DNA of 64,000 bases from Monosporascus cannonballus (Eukaryota; Ascomycota; Sordariomycetes; Xylariales), in assembly GCA_004154925.1 (NCBI GenBank), contig QJNS01000098.1, positions 62,001 through 126,000 of the forward strand. The letters are read 5' to 3'. Shown piece after piece: positions 33,829 through 43,756 of the stretch; the stretch's first letter is position 1, and the number at the start of each line of letters is the position of its first letter. The notes under the pieces were generated by a model that saw only the letters and a program-made list of their open reading frames with translations, was not told the origin of the DNA and did no database searches. The position numbers and the translations under genes are program-made.

Positions 33829-34650
33829 ATGCGCCTCCGCAAGGCCGCCCGTGTGATCCTCGTCGGAGCCCCCGGAGTAGGCAAAGGGACCCAGTCCGAA
33901 CGACTCCTCGCCCGCTTCCCCCAGCTGTCGGCCATCTCCTCGGGCGACCTGCTGCGCCACAATGTCAAGAACCGCACGCCCCTCGGCATCAAGGTCGAGC
34001 ACACCATGAAGACGGGCGGCCTGGTCTCCGACGCCCTCATACTGCGCCTGATCACCAACGAGCTCGGCCACCGCGGCTGGCTCTCCGGCGCACAGGAGAA
34101 CGTCATGGCCTTCTCCTCGCCCGCCGTCAGCGAGGCCGTAGCGTCGGAAGGCCCTGGGGTTCCGGGCATCGACTACGCCATGGCTTCCCCCGATATAAAC
34201 CCGAACGCGGGAGCCCATCTGTCCGCTCAAGCCTCCGAGGACCCGTCCGCTTCGTTCCTGCTGGACGGCTTTCCGCGCACGGCTGCGCAGGCGAGGAGCC
34301 TCGACGACGTGGTACCCATCAACTGGGCGGTGTCGATCAAGACACCGCTGGACGTCATCATCCGGCGCATAGCCTCGCGCTGGGTGCACGAGCCGTCGGG
34401 CCGCGTCTACAACACCACGTTCAACGCGCCGCGGGTGCCCGGGGTCGACGACGTCACGGGGGAGCCGCTCGTGCGGCGCGCCGACGACGAGGAGGAGGTC
34501 TACCGCGCGCGGTTCCGGAAGTTCGAGGAGACCAGCGAGCCCCTGCTCGAACACTACGCTCGCAAGGGCGTGCTGTGGGAGGTGAAGGGCATGAGCAGCG
34601 ACGAGATCACCCCCAAGCTGTGCAGAGAGTTCGAGCGCCGCTTTATGTAA
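33829..34650 (+). CDS. ADK2: Adenylate kinase 2 (mitochondrial GTP:AMP phosphotransferase type)
   Basis: This enzyme transfers phosphate from GTP (or ATP) to AMP, balancing nucleotides in the mitochondrial matrix. It has 273 residues in a single exon. The P-loop GAPGVGKGTQ lies at residues 13-22. The AMP-binding part follows (AISSGDLLRHNV, then TPLGIKVEHTMKTGGLVSDALI). DGFPRT is the catalytic-site motif, and RIASRWVHEPSGRVYNTTF is the LID with the short insert typical of long-form adenylate kinases. An extra Ser/Ala-rich insertion of about 45 residues lies before the DGFPRT block (after HRGW). I chose the ATG at 33829 because family members start only a few residues before the P-loop. The frame continues upstream to 33403, so a longer presequence cannot be excluded. 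Confidence 0.9.
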   Translation: MRLRKAARVILVGAPGVGKGTQSERLLARFPQLSAISSGDLLRHNVKNRTPLGIKVEHTMKTGGLVSDALILRLITNELGHRGWLSGAQENVMAFSSPAVSEAVASEGPGVPGIDYAMASPDINPNAGAHLSAQASEDPSASFLLDGFPRTAAQARSLDDVVPINWAVSIKTPLDVIIRRIASRWVHEPSGRVYNTTFNAPRVPGVDDVTGEPLVRRADDEEEVYRARFRKFEETSEPLLEHYARKGVLWEVKGMSSDEITPKLCREFERRFM

Positions 34651-35214
34651 GCTTTTAAGAAGACGGAGGGGAACGTTGGGCCGATTGTATGATGTGATGC
34701 GATGCGTCGAGGACTCGGAAACGGAATGGTGGGAGTTCAACACTGATTAGAAAGGGGGGATTATCTCGGGAGCGAACACCCGGGGGGGGAGGGGGGGTTT
34801 CTCGTAGGAGTTTGGGAGTACCTGGTTTAGGGTTTATCTATTGAGAGATGTTCAGTTGTATATATAGGGTACGAATCTAAGCCTGGGAAAGCGACTTGGG
34901 ATTCAGCAATATAACGCGCCGGTCACGCTATATAATTCAAAATATATACCAATTCTTTTCGCCTCGAGTTCTCCCCGAATTTTACCTTTGAACTGCAACG
35001 TTTTTTTTTTAACCTGATTTCACCCTCCCGGTTACTGCTGTAGCGGCTATATTCAATTTCTTCACAAGACGGCCTACCAGCGACCAGTTCCTCGAGACAT
35101 GTCATCATAACCATTCTTTCTGGGTGCATTACTGAACACAGTTTCTCCCCCGACACCATCCAACGCGACCACGATCAACCAAAAGTCAACAGAAGTCCAA
35201 CAACCTCCTTAATC
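34651..35214. other. Convergent intergenic region
   Basis: This separates the adenylate kinase and methyltransferase 3' ends. It contains a G-rich run near 34780-34797 and an AT-rich part near 34850-34950. No gene was seen. Confidence 0.6.
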
Positions 35215-36225
35215 TCACCCTTGCTTCCTCGCCTTCACGACAACCATATGCGGCCTTTCCAGGAACGGCTTCCAGAACTCCAGGTCCTCCTGCACGACAT
35301 TGGCGTTCTCAAACGGCTCGATCTCGACGTCGCACAACCCGTACTTCGCGTGCAGCTCCGTGGACCCCGAGTAGCTGACCTCCATGGACGCGCCCTCGAT
35401 CTCGATCGGCGGCTCGTTCTTGTCGGTGCTGTCGACTATGTACCAGTACCGCACGCCGCCCGGGATCCGCTCCTTTTCCCGTAACCGCACCCCGTACCGC
35501 CCGTCCCCGTCCACCAGGTACGGCGCCCAGGGGTCGTTCACCCGTATCCCGACGAAGCGCCCGCCCGGTCTCACTGCAACGTCCGGCCAGGGTCAGTAAT
35601 TGTTCGTTTTTGTTAATCGGGCGAGTAATCCCGGAGTTCAGACATGAGGGATGTTTCGGGGGTTGTAGCCTCCTAGAATTCTACTGTCGGTGCTTCGTGC
35701 TCTTGGGCTAGGGAGCAAAGGGGGGGGGAGGGGGGGGGGGGGGCAATGGGCCCCGAACCCNNNNNNNNNNAATGGTCACAGAAACCACTTACGCCGTGCC
35801 CCCACGTTAGCCCAGACGCCCTCGAGGTCCGCGAGGCTGCCCATGGAGTCCATGACCCAGTTCGCCATGACGAGGTCGTACGTCTCCCTCAACTGCAGCC
35901 GGTCGCCCAGAGGCTTGCTGACGTCGGCCTCGTGCCAGGCGATGCGGCTACCGTGCTCTGGTGACGTCTGCTGCTTCCCGATGCACAGCATCGCCGGCGA
36001 CACGTCGACGACGTCCACGTGCGACGCGCCGAGCTCGACGGCCTGGCGAGCCCGCAGCCCCGTGCCGCCCCCTAAGTCGAGCACCGCGAGACCCGTACAG
36101 TCGCCCAGCGCGGACGCTAGGAGCTGCGCCTCGAGGATCCCGCCGGGCGTGCGGGCAAACCCTTCGTATATCGCCGCGTGGGTGTCGTAGTCTTCCTTGC
36201 CCACGCTGCCTGTAGCGTCTGCCAT
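35215..36225 (-). CDS. SAM-dependent methyltransferase (class I)
   Basis: There are two exons, 35793-36225 and 35215-35573 (minus strand), joined across a 219-nt intron (donor GTAAGT, acceptor TTGCAG, phase 1). They give 263 residues, or 292 from an upstream ATG at 36312. Motif I, VLDLGGGTG, lies at residues 48-56, followed by an acidic strand end (VDVVDVSPAML) that binds the ribose. EADVSKPLG and DLVMANWVMDSM are motifs II and III. The second exon starts LRPGGRFVGI, the usual post-motif-III loop. The architecture is that of free-standing small-molecule or toxin-type methyltransferases; the substrate is unknown. The intron includes a long G-run and a 10-base assembly gap, so its true length is uncertain. 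I prefer the internal ATG because the 29 upstream residues are Gln/Thr-rich and leader-like. Confidence 0.85.
35715..35770. other. G-homopolymer run and assembly gap inside an intron
   Basis: Two G runs (8-9 and about 13 bases, separated by one A) at about 35719-35744 are followed by a short spacer and ten N at 35761-35770. The gap lies within the methyltransferase intron, so no codons are lost, but the local sequence is unreliable. The G-tract could form a quadruplex. Confidence 0.9.
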
Positions 36226-36312
36226 GGCAGTGGTTGTCGTGATGTTTTGCTGGTTGATCCCGACGCGGCTCAACTGCTGGCTTGGAGTCTGCTGTAGTGA
36301 GGGGTCCCACAT

Positions 36313-37129
36313 TGGGATGTGGCTCGCTAGCTAAGGATCGAGGAGACCGTGGACTATAGGGACCCTAGCTGTTCCTGAGCGCCCATGGTCCCTGTGACTC
36401 GACATTGAACGATCGCGCCGTTACACGAAATATCCCGCCAATGACCTCCCATCTGACGTGCGGGGTTTGCATATGCAGCCATAGCCATCGCGGCACCCTC
36501 CGTCATTACACGAAGACGGACCGATGAGAAGAGCTGAGTGGGGTCCCTACGGACGGGGAACTGGAGTTCTGAGTCTATGTAAGCTCGGTGTAAAAGGAGG
36601 TCCGCGTCGGGTGGCCTATATTCTTGAGCTGAAATCCTAATAGGAGTAACAGGAGACTGAGTGGTGATATGGTATAAGTAACGAGTGAATAAGGGTAGGC
36701 ACTGAGCCAGGGATATTGCAGCGTATAGTCAGTCCTATTTACCAATGGTCCGAATGAGAATCAAAGATATCTCTCCCTAAATATATGCCATGCCAACTGC
36801 CCTTCTTACCAGGGCGCCACCGCCATCATGTTATAAGGAATTAGCGTAGACGGGCTTGTTCAGCATCATTCAGCCAGGTAATACCGTCACAACACAGGAA
36901 TCAACGTGACATCACGCAAGAAGAAGGAACATAAGGTTTGCCGACAAAAGGAGACGCACCGAATTTTTGCTACCTAACTAACCGCTTATTTACTTCTACG
37001 ACCCTGGCAGCGACGTTTTTTTTTCAAGGGCCATATGTTTCCGAAAACAAAATCCCACCCCTGGTCGTCCGTACTCACCATGTGGCCAAACGGGAGGCCC
37101 AGCATGAAGCCAAGACCCAAACAACGAGC
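36313..37129. other. Intergenic region, no gene seen
   Basis: This is upstream of the methyltransferase and before the repeat locus. Only frames shorter than 80 codons occur here, apart from the end of the long minus-strand frame that spans the repeats. Confidence 0.6.
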
Positions 37130-37660
37130 CCGGAAAGCGCAGCGCTGGATGTTAGGATGTGAGAAACAAATTGATGTACGCTGCTCAGAGGGATCTTGTG
37201 AAGCCCGAGCATTGGTACGCATTATTGCGTGGTCGAAAAGCGCAATGCTGAGTAAAAAGGAAATAGAATCATGAATGTGTGCTACTCGAAGAGAGGCCGC
37301 GAGAGCCGGGCATATCGTATGGGTTGCTGCGCGTCGACAAGCTAAACGCTGAATGCAAGGGTACAACGCCATGGAGGCACGCTGATCGGAGAGAGATCGC
37401 CAAGACCGAGCATTCGGTATGGGTTGCCACGTGTCGAAAATGCAACACTGAATGCAAGTTGATGAAATCAATAGCTGGACGGTGCTGGGAGAGGTATTAT
37501 CCAGACCGAATATCATATGTGGTTGCTGCGTAAGGAAAAGTAAAAGGAAAAGTGCAATGCTGAATATAAAAGGAAATAGAACCATGAATGTACGCTGCCC
37601 AAACTCAAAGAGACATCGTGAAGACCGAGCATATGGTGTAGGTTGCTGCGTACCGAAAGA
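37130..37660. repeat. Degenerate tandem repeat, five units of about 100-120 bp
   Basis: Five imperfect units share an anchor resembling GGTTGCTGCG at about 37220, 37322, 37422, 37521 and 37641. They also share blocks such as ATGCTGAATATAAAAGG and AAGACCGAGCAT. Spacings are 102, 100, 99 and 120 bp. Units differ strongly, so the array is old. On the minus strand a 319-codon frame (36986-37945) stays open through all units and gives a repeated motif of about 34 residues with hydrophobic SIALF-like and QP-containing parts. Whether it is translated is unknown. Confidence 0.75.
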
Positions 37661-37670
37661 TGCGCTTACA

Positions 37671-37775
37671 ACGCCGACGCTATGCGACCGTAGAGATGCG
37701 CCAGGACGCTGATGCCGTGCAACCGTAGAGATACGCCAGAACGCCGATGCTATGCAACAGTAGAGATGGGCTATT
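37671..37775. repeat. 35-bp tandem repeat, three copies
   Basis: Three units begin at 37671, 37706 and 37741, with exactly 35 bp between starts. The consensus contains ATGC, then ACCGTAGAGAT and CGCCAG. The array abuts the larger repeat at 37130-37660 and is better conserved than it, so it is probably a later amplification. Confidence 0.8.
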
Positions 37776-38048
37776 ACTCCAGAGAGAGTACCGAGAGGCG
37801 CCTGAGCACGGAGTACTGTGCGCCGGAAAAAAGACCGAGATCCAGAGAGGAAACCTAGAAAGGCACGACACAAGAGCCGGTGAAATTCCAGGAGATGGTA
37901 GAGGCGTTGTTCTCTTGCGAGGATTGTCACGGGCGAGGAAACCATCGACTACCGTGACTGTAACCGAAACCGAAACCTAATACCAGAAGCCAATAGCCGA
38001 AGAAAGATGAGCGTGCGAGGAGACGTGATCAAGGCCTATTTCATAGGT

Positions 38049-40626
38049 CTACCAAAAGCCTGCTGTATCCATGGACGTATCTAGAGGCTGCCATCCACTT
38101 GTATCTGTGTGGCCGTTGACCCGAGACTGTTGATTGGAGGTCGTCTCATCGCCCTGATCGTTAGTGGCACCGGTCTCAGTGCCCCCCCAATAGTTCCAAG
38201 AGTCAGTCGGAGGGTTCTCGGGGGAGAGATTGAGATGCAATCTATCGCCCTCATCGCCCGCCAACGCGTATGGGCCATTGTTGCGCCATCTGCGCAACTG
38301 GTCTTTCAGGGCCTTCCGATATCCCTCAATCGAGTCCTGCCAATTGGTAGCGACGGATTCTTCAGGCCGTCGTTGAATCTGTGCTCGGCCTAGAAAGACC
38401 ATGTTGGCATGGATATACTCTTCCAGATGTTGGATCTTATTCTCGCGGCACTGGAAGTCGATAAAGTCTCTGGTTCCTCTCTCCGTCTGTAGAAGACGCA
38501 ACTTCTCAACCTCATCCTCGGCATTGGCGATACTTCGCTGCTTCTCCACGTTTTCATTGTCTAATTTCTCGCCGAGGTCTTTCATGCGATCAAGCCAGCT
38601 ACGAGAGCTATTTGGCGCGTCAGGCTGATCACGGCCGTTGCGTGTAGCAAGGTTGCTTGTCAATATGCCACTTGTTTGGGCGCTGGGGTGTCGCAACAAG
38701 GTTGCAAGGTCTTGGATCTTCCCGGAATCCCATATCTTCATAGCCAGCTTGCCCTTTGACTGGTGCATATTATATTGATGGCGTTTGAGGAAGTCAGCCA
38801 GCTCACACCCATGGCAGATACGATATTCTGCCCTCCGTGCTGTGACCTCCCCTCTGTAGAAGTTCGGCGGCAGACTCTGACCGCAATCGCGGCAATCCAT
38901 CAGCCCAATGGAGTTGTTAAGCATCAAAAGTTTGCGCAGTTTTGACTCTTCCATGCATTTACCGTTAGTGGCGATGATAAGGTCGTACCATAGGGCCGTT
39001 TCCATTTCCAGTTTCTCGGCCTCAGAGAATTTGGTCAAGTCACCGTGGAGGCCGGTTTTGTAGTCCCGAATGTTGTGAATAGCCTCGAGGATCTGATACA
39101 GCGAATCCAGTTTGAAGGGGATCTTCTCCAGATACCGTCGAAATGCCGCTCCGGGACGCACCATATTGATGCCTGCGTCCAAGGCCATGTTGACGGCCTT
39201 CATTATGATGGGCACCATTGCTAGTTGCGTATTAATCGTGCCCTCATCATAGGGGACCACGCCATAGCATTTGCCATTGACCATGGGCCCCTGGAAGAAA
39301 CGTGGGAAAAAGTCCAAGTTGACAGGGGTTTTGTTCAGCTCCTGGCGGCGTTGGTTTGCCTCCCTGATGATATTCAGAAGCGGGATCACCGCCTCGAAAG
39401 TCAACAACTCGCAGTTGTAGATGCCAAGGTGACTCAAATTCGACATCGTCCAAACGATGGCCTTGACAGCTGGTATGTTCAGTAATGTCACACGGTGCAG
39501 CAGTACATTTTGCATGTGCTCGCCATGATACAGGAAAACCCGGTCTGGGAATATGTTAGCGGCCGGTATTCAAGTTTGGAGATCGGTAGACACTTACATA
39601 ATTTGATATGGCTGTTGACAATCTTACGCATGCTGGGAAGTATGAGCATACTCTGGGAATCATAGAACCCGTACTCGTTCATGATGTCCCCATGATCTGT
39701 TCCTTCCATCCGAAAAGGTGACACACTGAAAAGCCATGATGCACGGACTCCGTCGGCTTGGTCTTGGGTGAGTCCACCCTTCTTGACGAGTCTCGCAAGC
39801 TGACTCTCAGACTTATCGAGATTCAGGAAATTTCCCTTGCTCATATCACATTGTGTCTGTTTGTAATTAGCATTAGTCTGTACTTTTATTACTGGAAAGG
39901 CAGAAATCCATACCATGGTGCCTCCGATGGCGCAAAAGACCATCTGGCAGGTCCGGCCGAGATTGGACAACGACTCCCATTCGGTAGAGACATGTTTTAA
40001 GATCTCTTTCAAGACTTCAGGCGTGCTGAATACGGTCGTGAGGGCCGTAGGTTGTTTGGCTACGTACTGAGAAAAGCCCGTGTTGCTCTTCACGAAAGGT
40101 GCCTGCACCAGTGTTAGCCGACAGCACTCAATAAGAGGTGTGCCTAACTTACGATAGTAGGAACGCCCTTTAGGAGCGGCCAAGAACTGAGAGCCAGCAT
40201 CTTCTGCATACTGGCGTCCATGTCCCTCCATGTACGCTGGTCGTTGTCGACATAGTACGGATTGTTGTTCACTTCCCTGTTCGGATGCAATAATACGTTG
40301 TACTTGGCGTTCTCGTAACGCTTACCGGAAGTTCGTGCCATGCCATGATCGATTTGACCTTTGTTACGCCGAACATAGGCGTAGCGAAACTCCTTATCTT
40401 GGACAGTCCGTTTGTACACCCGCTTTAGGTCACCGAAACTCGTTGGCTGAGTTGTTAGATTGTCTGCCACACGTCTAGACTCTTGCACGAGCGGCTCTAA
40501 TAAAGCTTGTTGTTGGTTCAGGATCCCATCCTGCTCATCGAGCCTTGGGTAGGGAAGAATGGTCGGGTAATCCATGTTGCTGCTCACTGTTTCGCTCGGT
40601 GGTTTCGTGTTAGTTGATGACCCCAA
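38049..40626 (-). CDS. Orphan protein with F-box-like, LRR-like, CxxC-pair and coiled-coil parts
   Basis: There are four exons (minus strand): 40153-40626, 39914-40102, 39598-39856 and 38049-39544. The introns of 50, 57 and 53 nt have GT-AG borders and consistent phases, giving 805 residues. Residues about 182-215 (STPEVLKEILKHV...LSNLGRTCQMVF) look like an F-box helix pair. Residues 310-365 (LPs and LSHLGIYNCELLTF) resemble the leucine-rich strands that follow F-boxes in fungal proteins. Two CxxC pairs (Cys525/528 and Cys551/554, in DCRDCGQ and CHGCEL) suggest a zinc ribbon. Residues about 624-689 form a charged coiled coil. The tail is Asn/Thr/Gly-rich and disordered. If the F-box is real the protein may recruit substrates to an SCF ubiquitin ligase; that is inference. 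I cannot name the family. The 57-nt intron is in frame without a stop. Confidence 0.8.
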
Positions 40627-43600
40627 GGATTTTGCCGCCCCAAAACGTTTACTTGTTCCAGAAATGTGAAGAGCTCTCCACCACCAAAGCCTAGGCGCTC
40701 AGAAGTCAATGTTGGAGACAAGATGATGAAGTGTTGGATGTATAGGAAGTAGCCGAATGCATATAGTGACTGGAAGGAGCTATGAGGGGTAGAACTAATA
40801 TCTGATGATCTCGAAACGCTCTGTCAAGTGTTCTCCCTGATGGAAACGACCATCGACAACCATTGGGATAGAGCTTGGAGAATCTGGACCAATGCAGTGG
40901 AAGGATGTTATCGGGGGTGTATCAAGAGGGATATACGGTGATAGATGTATGAAGAGGGAAGTATGAAGAGGGATGGTGTCTAAGTTGTGATAAAATTGAA
41001 GGCATGGAAGCGGCTGATGGTCGAGGCGTTCGAGGTCGCTAACGGAAAGAAGGATGACATTGGAAATAGAACTTGATGATGAAAGTAGTTATGATGTAGG
41101 AGGCATTTCACCGCCACCGTTAGCTTCCAAAAGCTCAGCCTGTTGACAGCTTGTAATAAGGCAAAGGGACAAGCGTAAAAATGGTAGGAGAAGTACCAAG
41201 AGAGGAACGGGTTATACCTGTTGAAGACATCCGCTGCTTACAGCAAGCAACCAAGTCCACTATCGGGATCGTGTTGAAGATTAGGAAAACTACTAACCTG
41301 GGGGCAACCAGCAGTCTGGCAAGCAGTGGACAAGATGATTGGGGTGGACGGCAACACGCAATTGACGTATGAAGGATCAGTCAGACGCTCAATAGAGGAT
41401 GATGGAGTCAGTGATGAAGTTGGATCGTGACAATGAGTAGGATAGGTAACTATACGAAGGCAAATTGGCAGCTACCATAGAAGTAAAAATGTGGAAGTGC
41501 GTAGGAGAACTGTAGTCAACTGTAGAAAGATGGAAAGTGGAGGAGGATTTTGGGAGTGGAAAGGAACAGTGCGGAAGGATATTTATAGACGAACCTCTAC
41601 GGATGAACCCTAGGACAATCAGCAGAGATAGGTACGTACCTACCGGATCAGTAGCTTTAGACAGAGGTTGGGCACGCGTAAATCATACGCAATTACCTTC
41701 TCCTAGAGAGGATTGTGGTGTCGTTGTCGTTGCCAGGTGCTAGTTGCCAAAGCTCATTATTGTCGCAAAGAGGTTGTGGCGAACTTAGCTGCCAACCGCA
41801 TGATCAGTACGTACCTGTAGTTCAATAACAATATACTACAATGTGCTAATCAGGGTCCTCAGGTGGTAGATGGCATTATCCTTTGAATATTAAGAAGTGG
41901 TTACATTAAACCGACATTGAGACTCAGGGGCAACTAACCGACACAGGGGCAACTAGTCTAGTTGAGGGCGCGTCTCTGCCAGTGACGAGTTTAGTCAACC
42001 TGGGTTACATGCCTGCAACTTCCAGTACACAAGTAGATTTGAGGCCATCCATCAATTATACCTAGACCACATGATACAGCATCCAGAAGCGTCCTTGCTC
42101 AGCTAGACTGGCATGTAGGCCCTACTGACCCAATATTATCTAGTTGCTGGTAACATCGAACACGCCCTCACGGAAGGATCTCAAGCCCGTTCCTGATTAC
42201 ACCCAAGCCGCCGCATTGGGGTTGGTAAGAAAGGCTCCGGATCAGACAGCGATGGACAGAGCAACCCACTCTTGAGCCACTTCACGAAGATTTCTCTTTG
42301 GGCGCCAACTTGTCCTAGCCCAAACCAGAGCGCCCAGCAACAGTGTTTCCAACAATTGAGTATTTGCATCCAAGAATAGGGGAAAAAAATCCCAGGGGAG
42401 GCTTGTCTATAAGACAAAAGATCGCGCAGTGATTAAGGGGTCACAGCACATCTGCTGCTTCTATGAGCAGAACAAGCAGCATGTCAAACAGCGCTGACGT
42501 GGCGCCTGCCCCCTTGGGAGAACCTCGAGTGCCCTTATTTCGAATTGATATTGTAGGAACTGAGCCCATCTTCTCTGGAAACACCAGATCTACAAGAATC
42601 ATGCGACCCTGAGCTCACACCATGCCTGAGGTAGAAGTTCCCTGTAACAGAGAACTCGTCGTCTGTGCTGACGCAAAAGTAGAAAGGAAGAACGGTGTCA
42701 AGCATGAGCACAGCGGTGTGAGTGACTTCTAGACGAATAGACCCGACAACATGGCGACGCGGACAAAGAGACCTTCCCGTACTTTCCTTCTTGGACCCTT
42801 TGTATTCCCTGGACGCCCACTTCCTACAGACTGGAAAAATATTAATGAACACCATACATCCTACGGATGGACGGAGGACTAAATCGTAGTAGAGGTAAGT
42901 TGTCTAAGATTAGGCATCTACAATTATGAGCTAATGCAGACTTGAGCAGGTGTCGAGTTACGGCTGTCTATTATACAAGATAGAGGGGAAGAGGGAAGGC
43001 ATCGGTGAGATCAGCCCCTGGCAGCAAACCCACGATCCGAGGCCACTTGCCCCTGGACCTGCCGGCTAATACCGACAGACGGATGCTATACTGGAGATGG
43101 TGGAAGGCGTCGATGTTGAATTCAGCGGATCACGGACAACACCAACGAACTCAGAAGAAAGAAGGCAGCTAAGCCTATCAACCGTCCTTCAAACGATCGC
43201 GTCGTCTAGTGAATGAATTGGTTAAGCCCTGGCTGCTATAGACAAGTGCAGTTTCGCCGTGGGTGAAGCCGGGTAACTCATCGTTCGTCTGGGATACAAC
43301 AGGCCTCAAAGGCAGAAGCTGCCCTCTCTCATACTGTTACGTGCTGATTAACCTTACAGGTGCTGAGCCGTCCAGTGTCAAGGTGACCTGAATAGAGCTG
43401 TAGAGCTGGCCGTGGTCATAAAGGCAGGAAGAGTACGTAGGGGAGAGATCCTTGACGAAATGCGTGCTTAGGAGACATATTCGTTCCTTCGGGTTAGTGT
43501 TCAGGCCCTGACTGCCGTATCAGAGAGCTCAAACACACGATAACCACAGACCCCCTTTTACGGGCTGGAAATCCGCATGGGCGTCGAAGCCGAACACACG

Positions 43601-43628
43601 ACCGAGCACCCCAACAAGTCCTGCGTAC

Positions 43629-43756
43629 GCCGACCCCCTTAAGCACGTCAACCTTCCCCCTGAAGGTGTCGACTTCCCCCTGAACACGTCGACTTCCTCC
43701 TTAAGGTCATCAATTCCCCCCTGACGTCGACTTTCCCAAGACATGCCGACTTCCTT
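43629..43756. repeat. Imperfect 20-bp minisatellite, about six to seven copies
   Basis: Units of 18-21 bp begin near 43629, 43647, 43668, 43688, 43708, 43726 and 43745. Each starts with a form of GTCGAC and continues with a pyrimidine run such as TTCCCCCTGAA. Degeneracy indicates an old array. No function is evident. Confidence 0.75.

Larger units (their letters stand above)
36986..37945 (-). other. Long open frame across the tandem repeats, coding status unknown
   Basis: The frame is 319 codons long on the minus strand and unusual in size for this intergenic DNA. The product would be rich in Ser, Leu, Phe, Cys and Arg, with repeated segments of about 34 residues and no signal peptide or known domain. 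Unit spacings of 100 and 120 bp mean that the frame relation is not kept perfectly between all units, which argues against selection for a repeated protein. I list it so that it can be tested, not as a gene. Confidence 0.25.

Noticed and set aside
37130..37775. CRISPR-like array
   Set aside because: The units are adjacent degenerate tandem repeats without unique spacers, in a eukaryotic genome.
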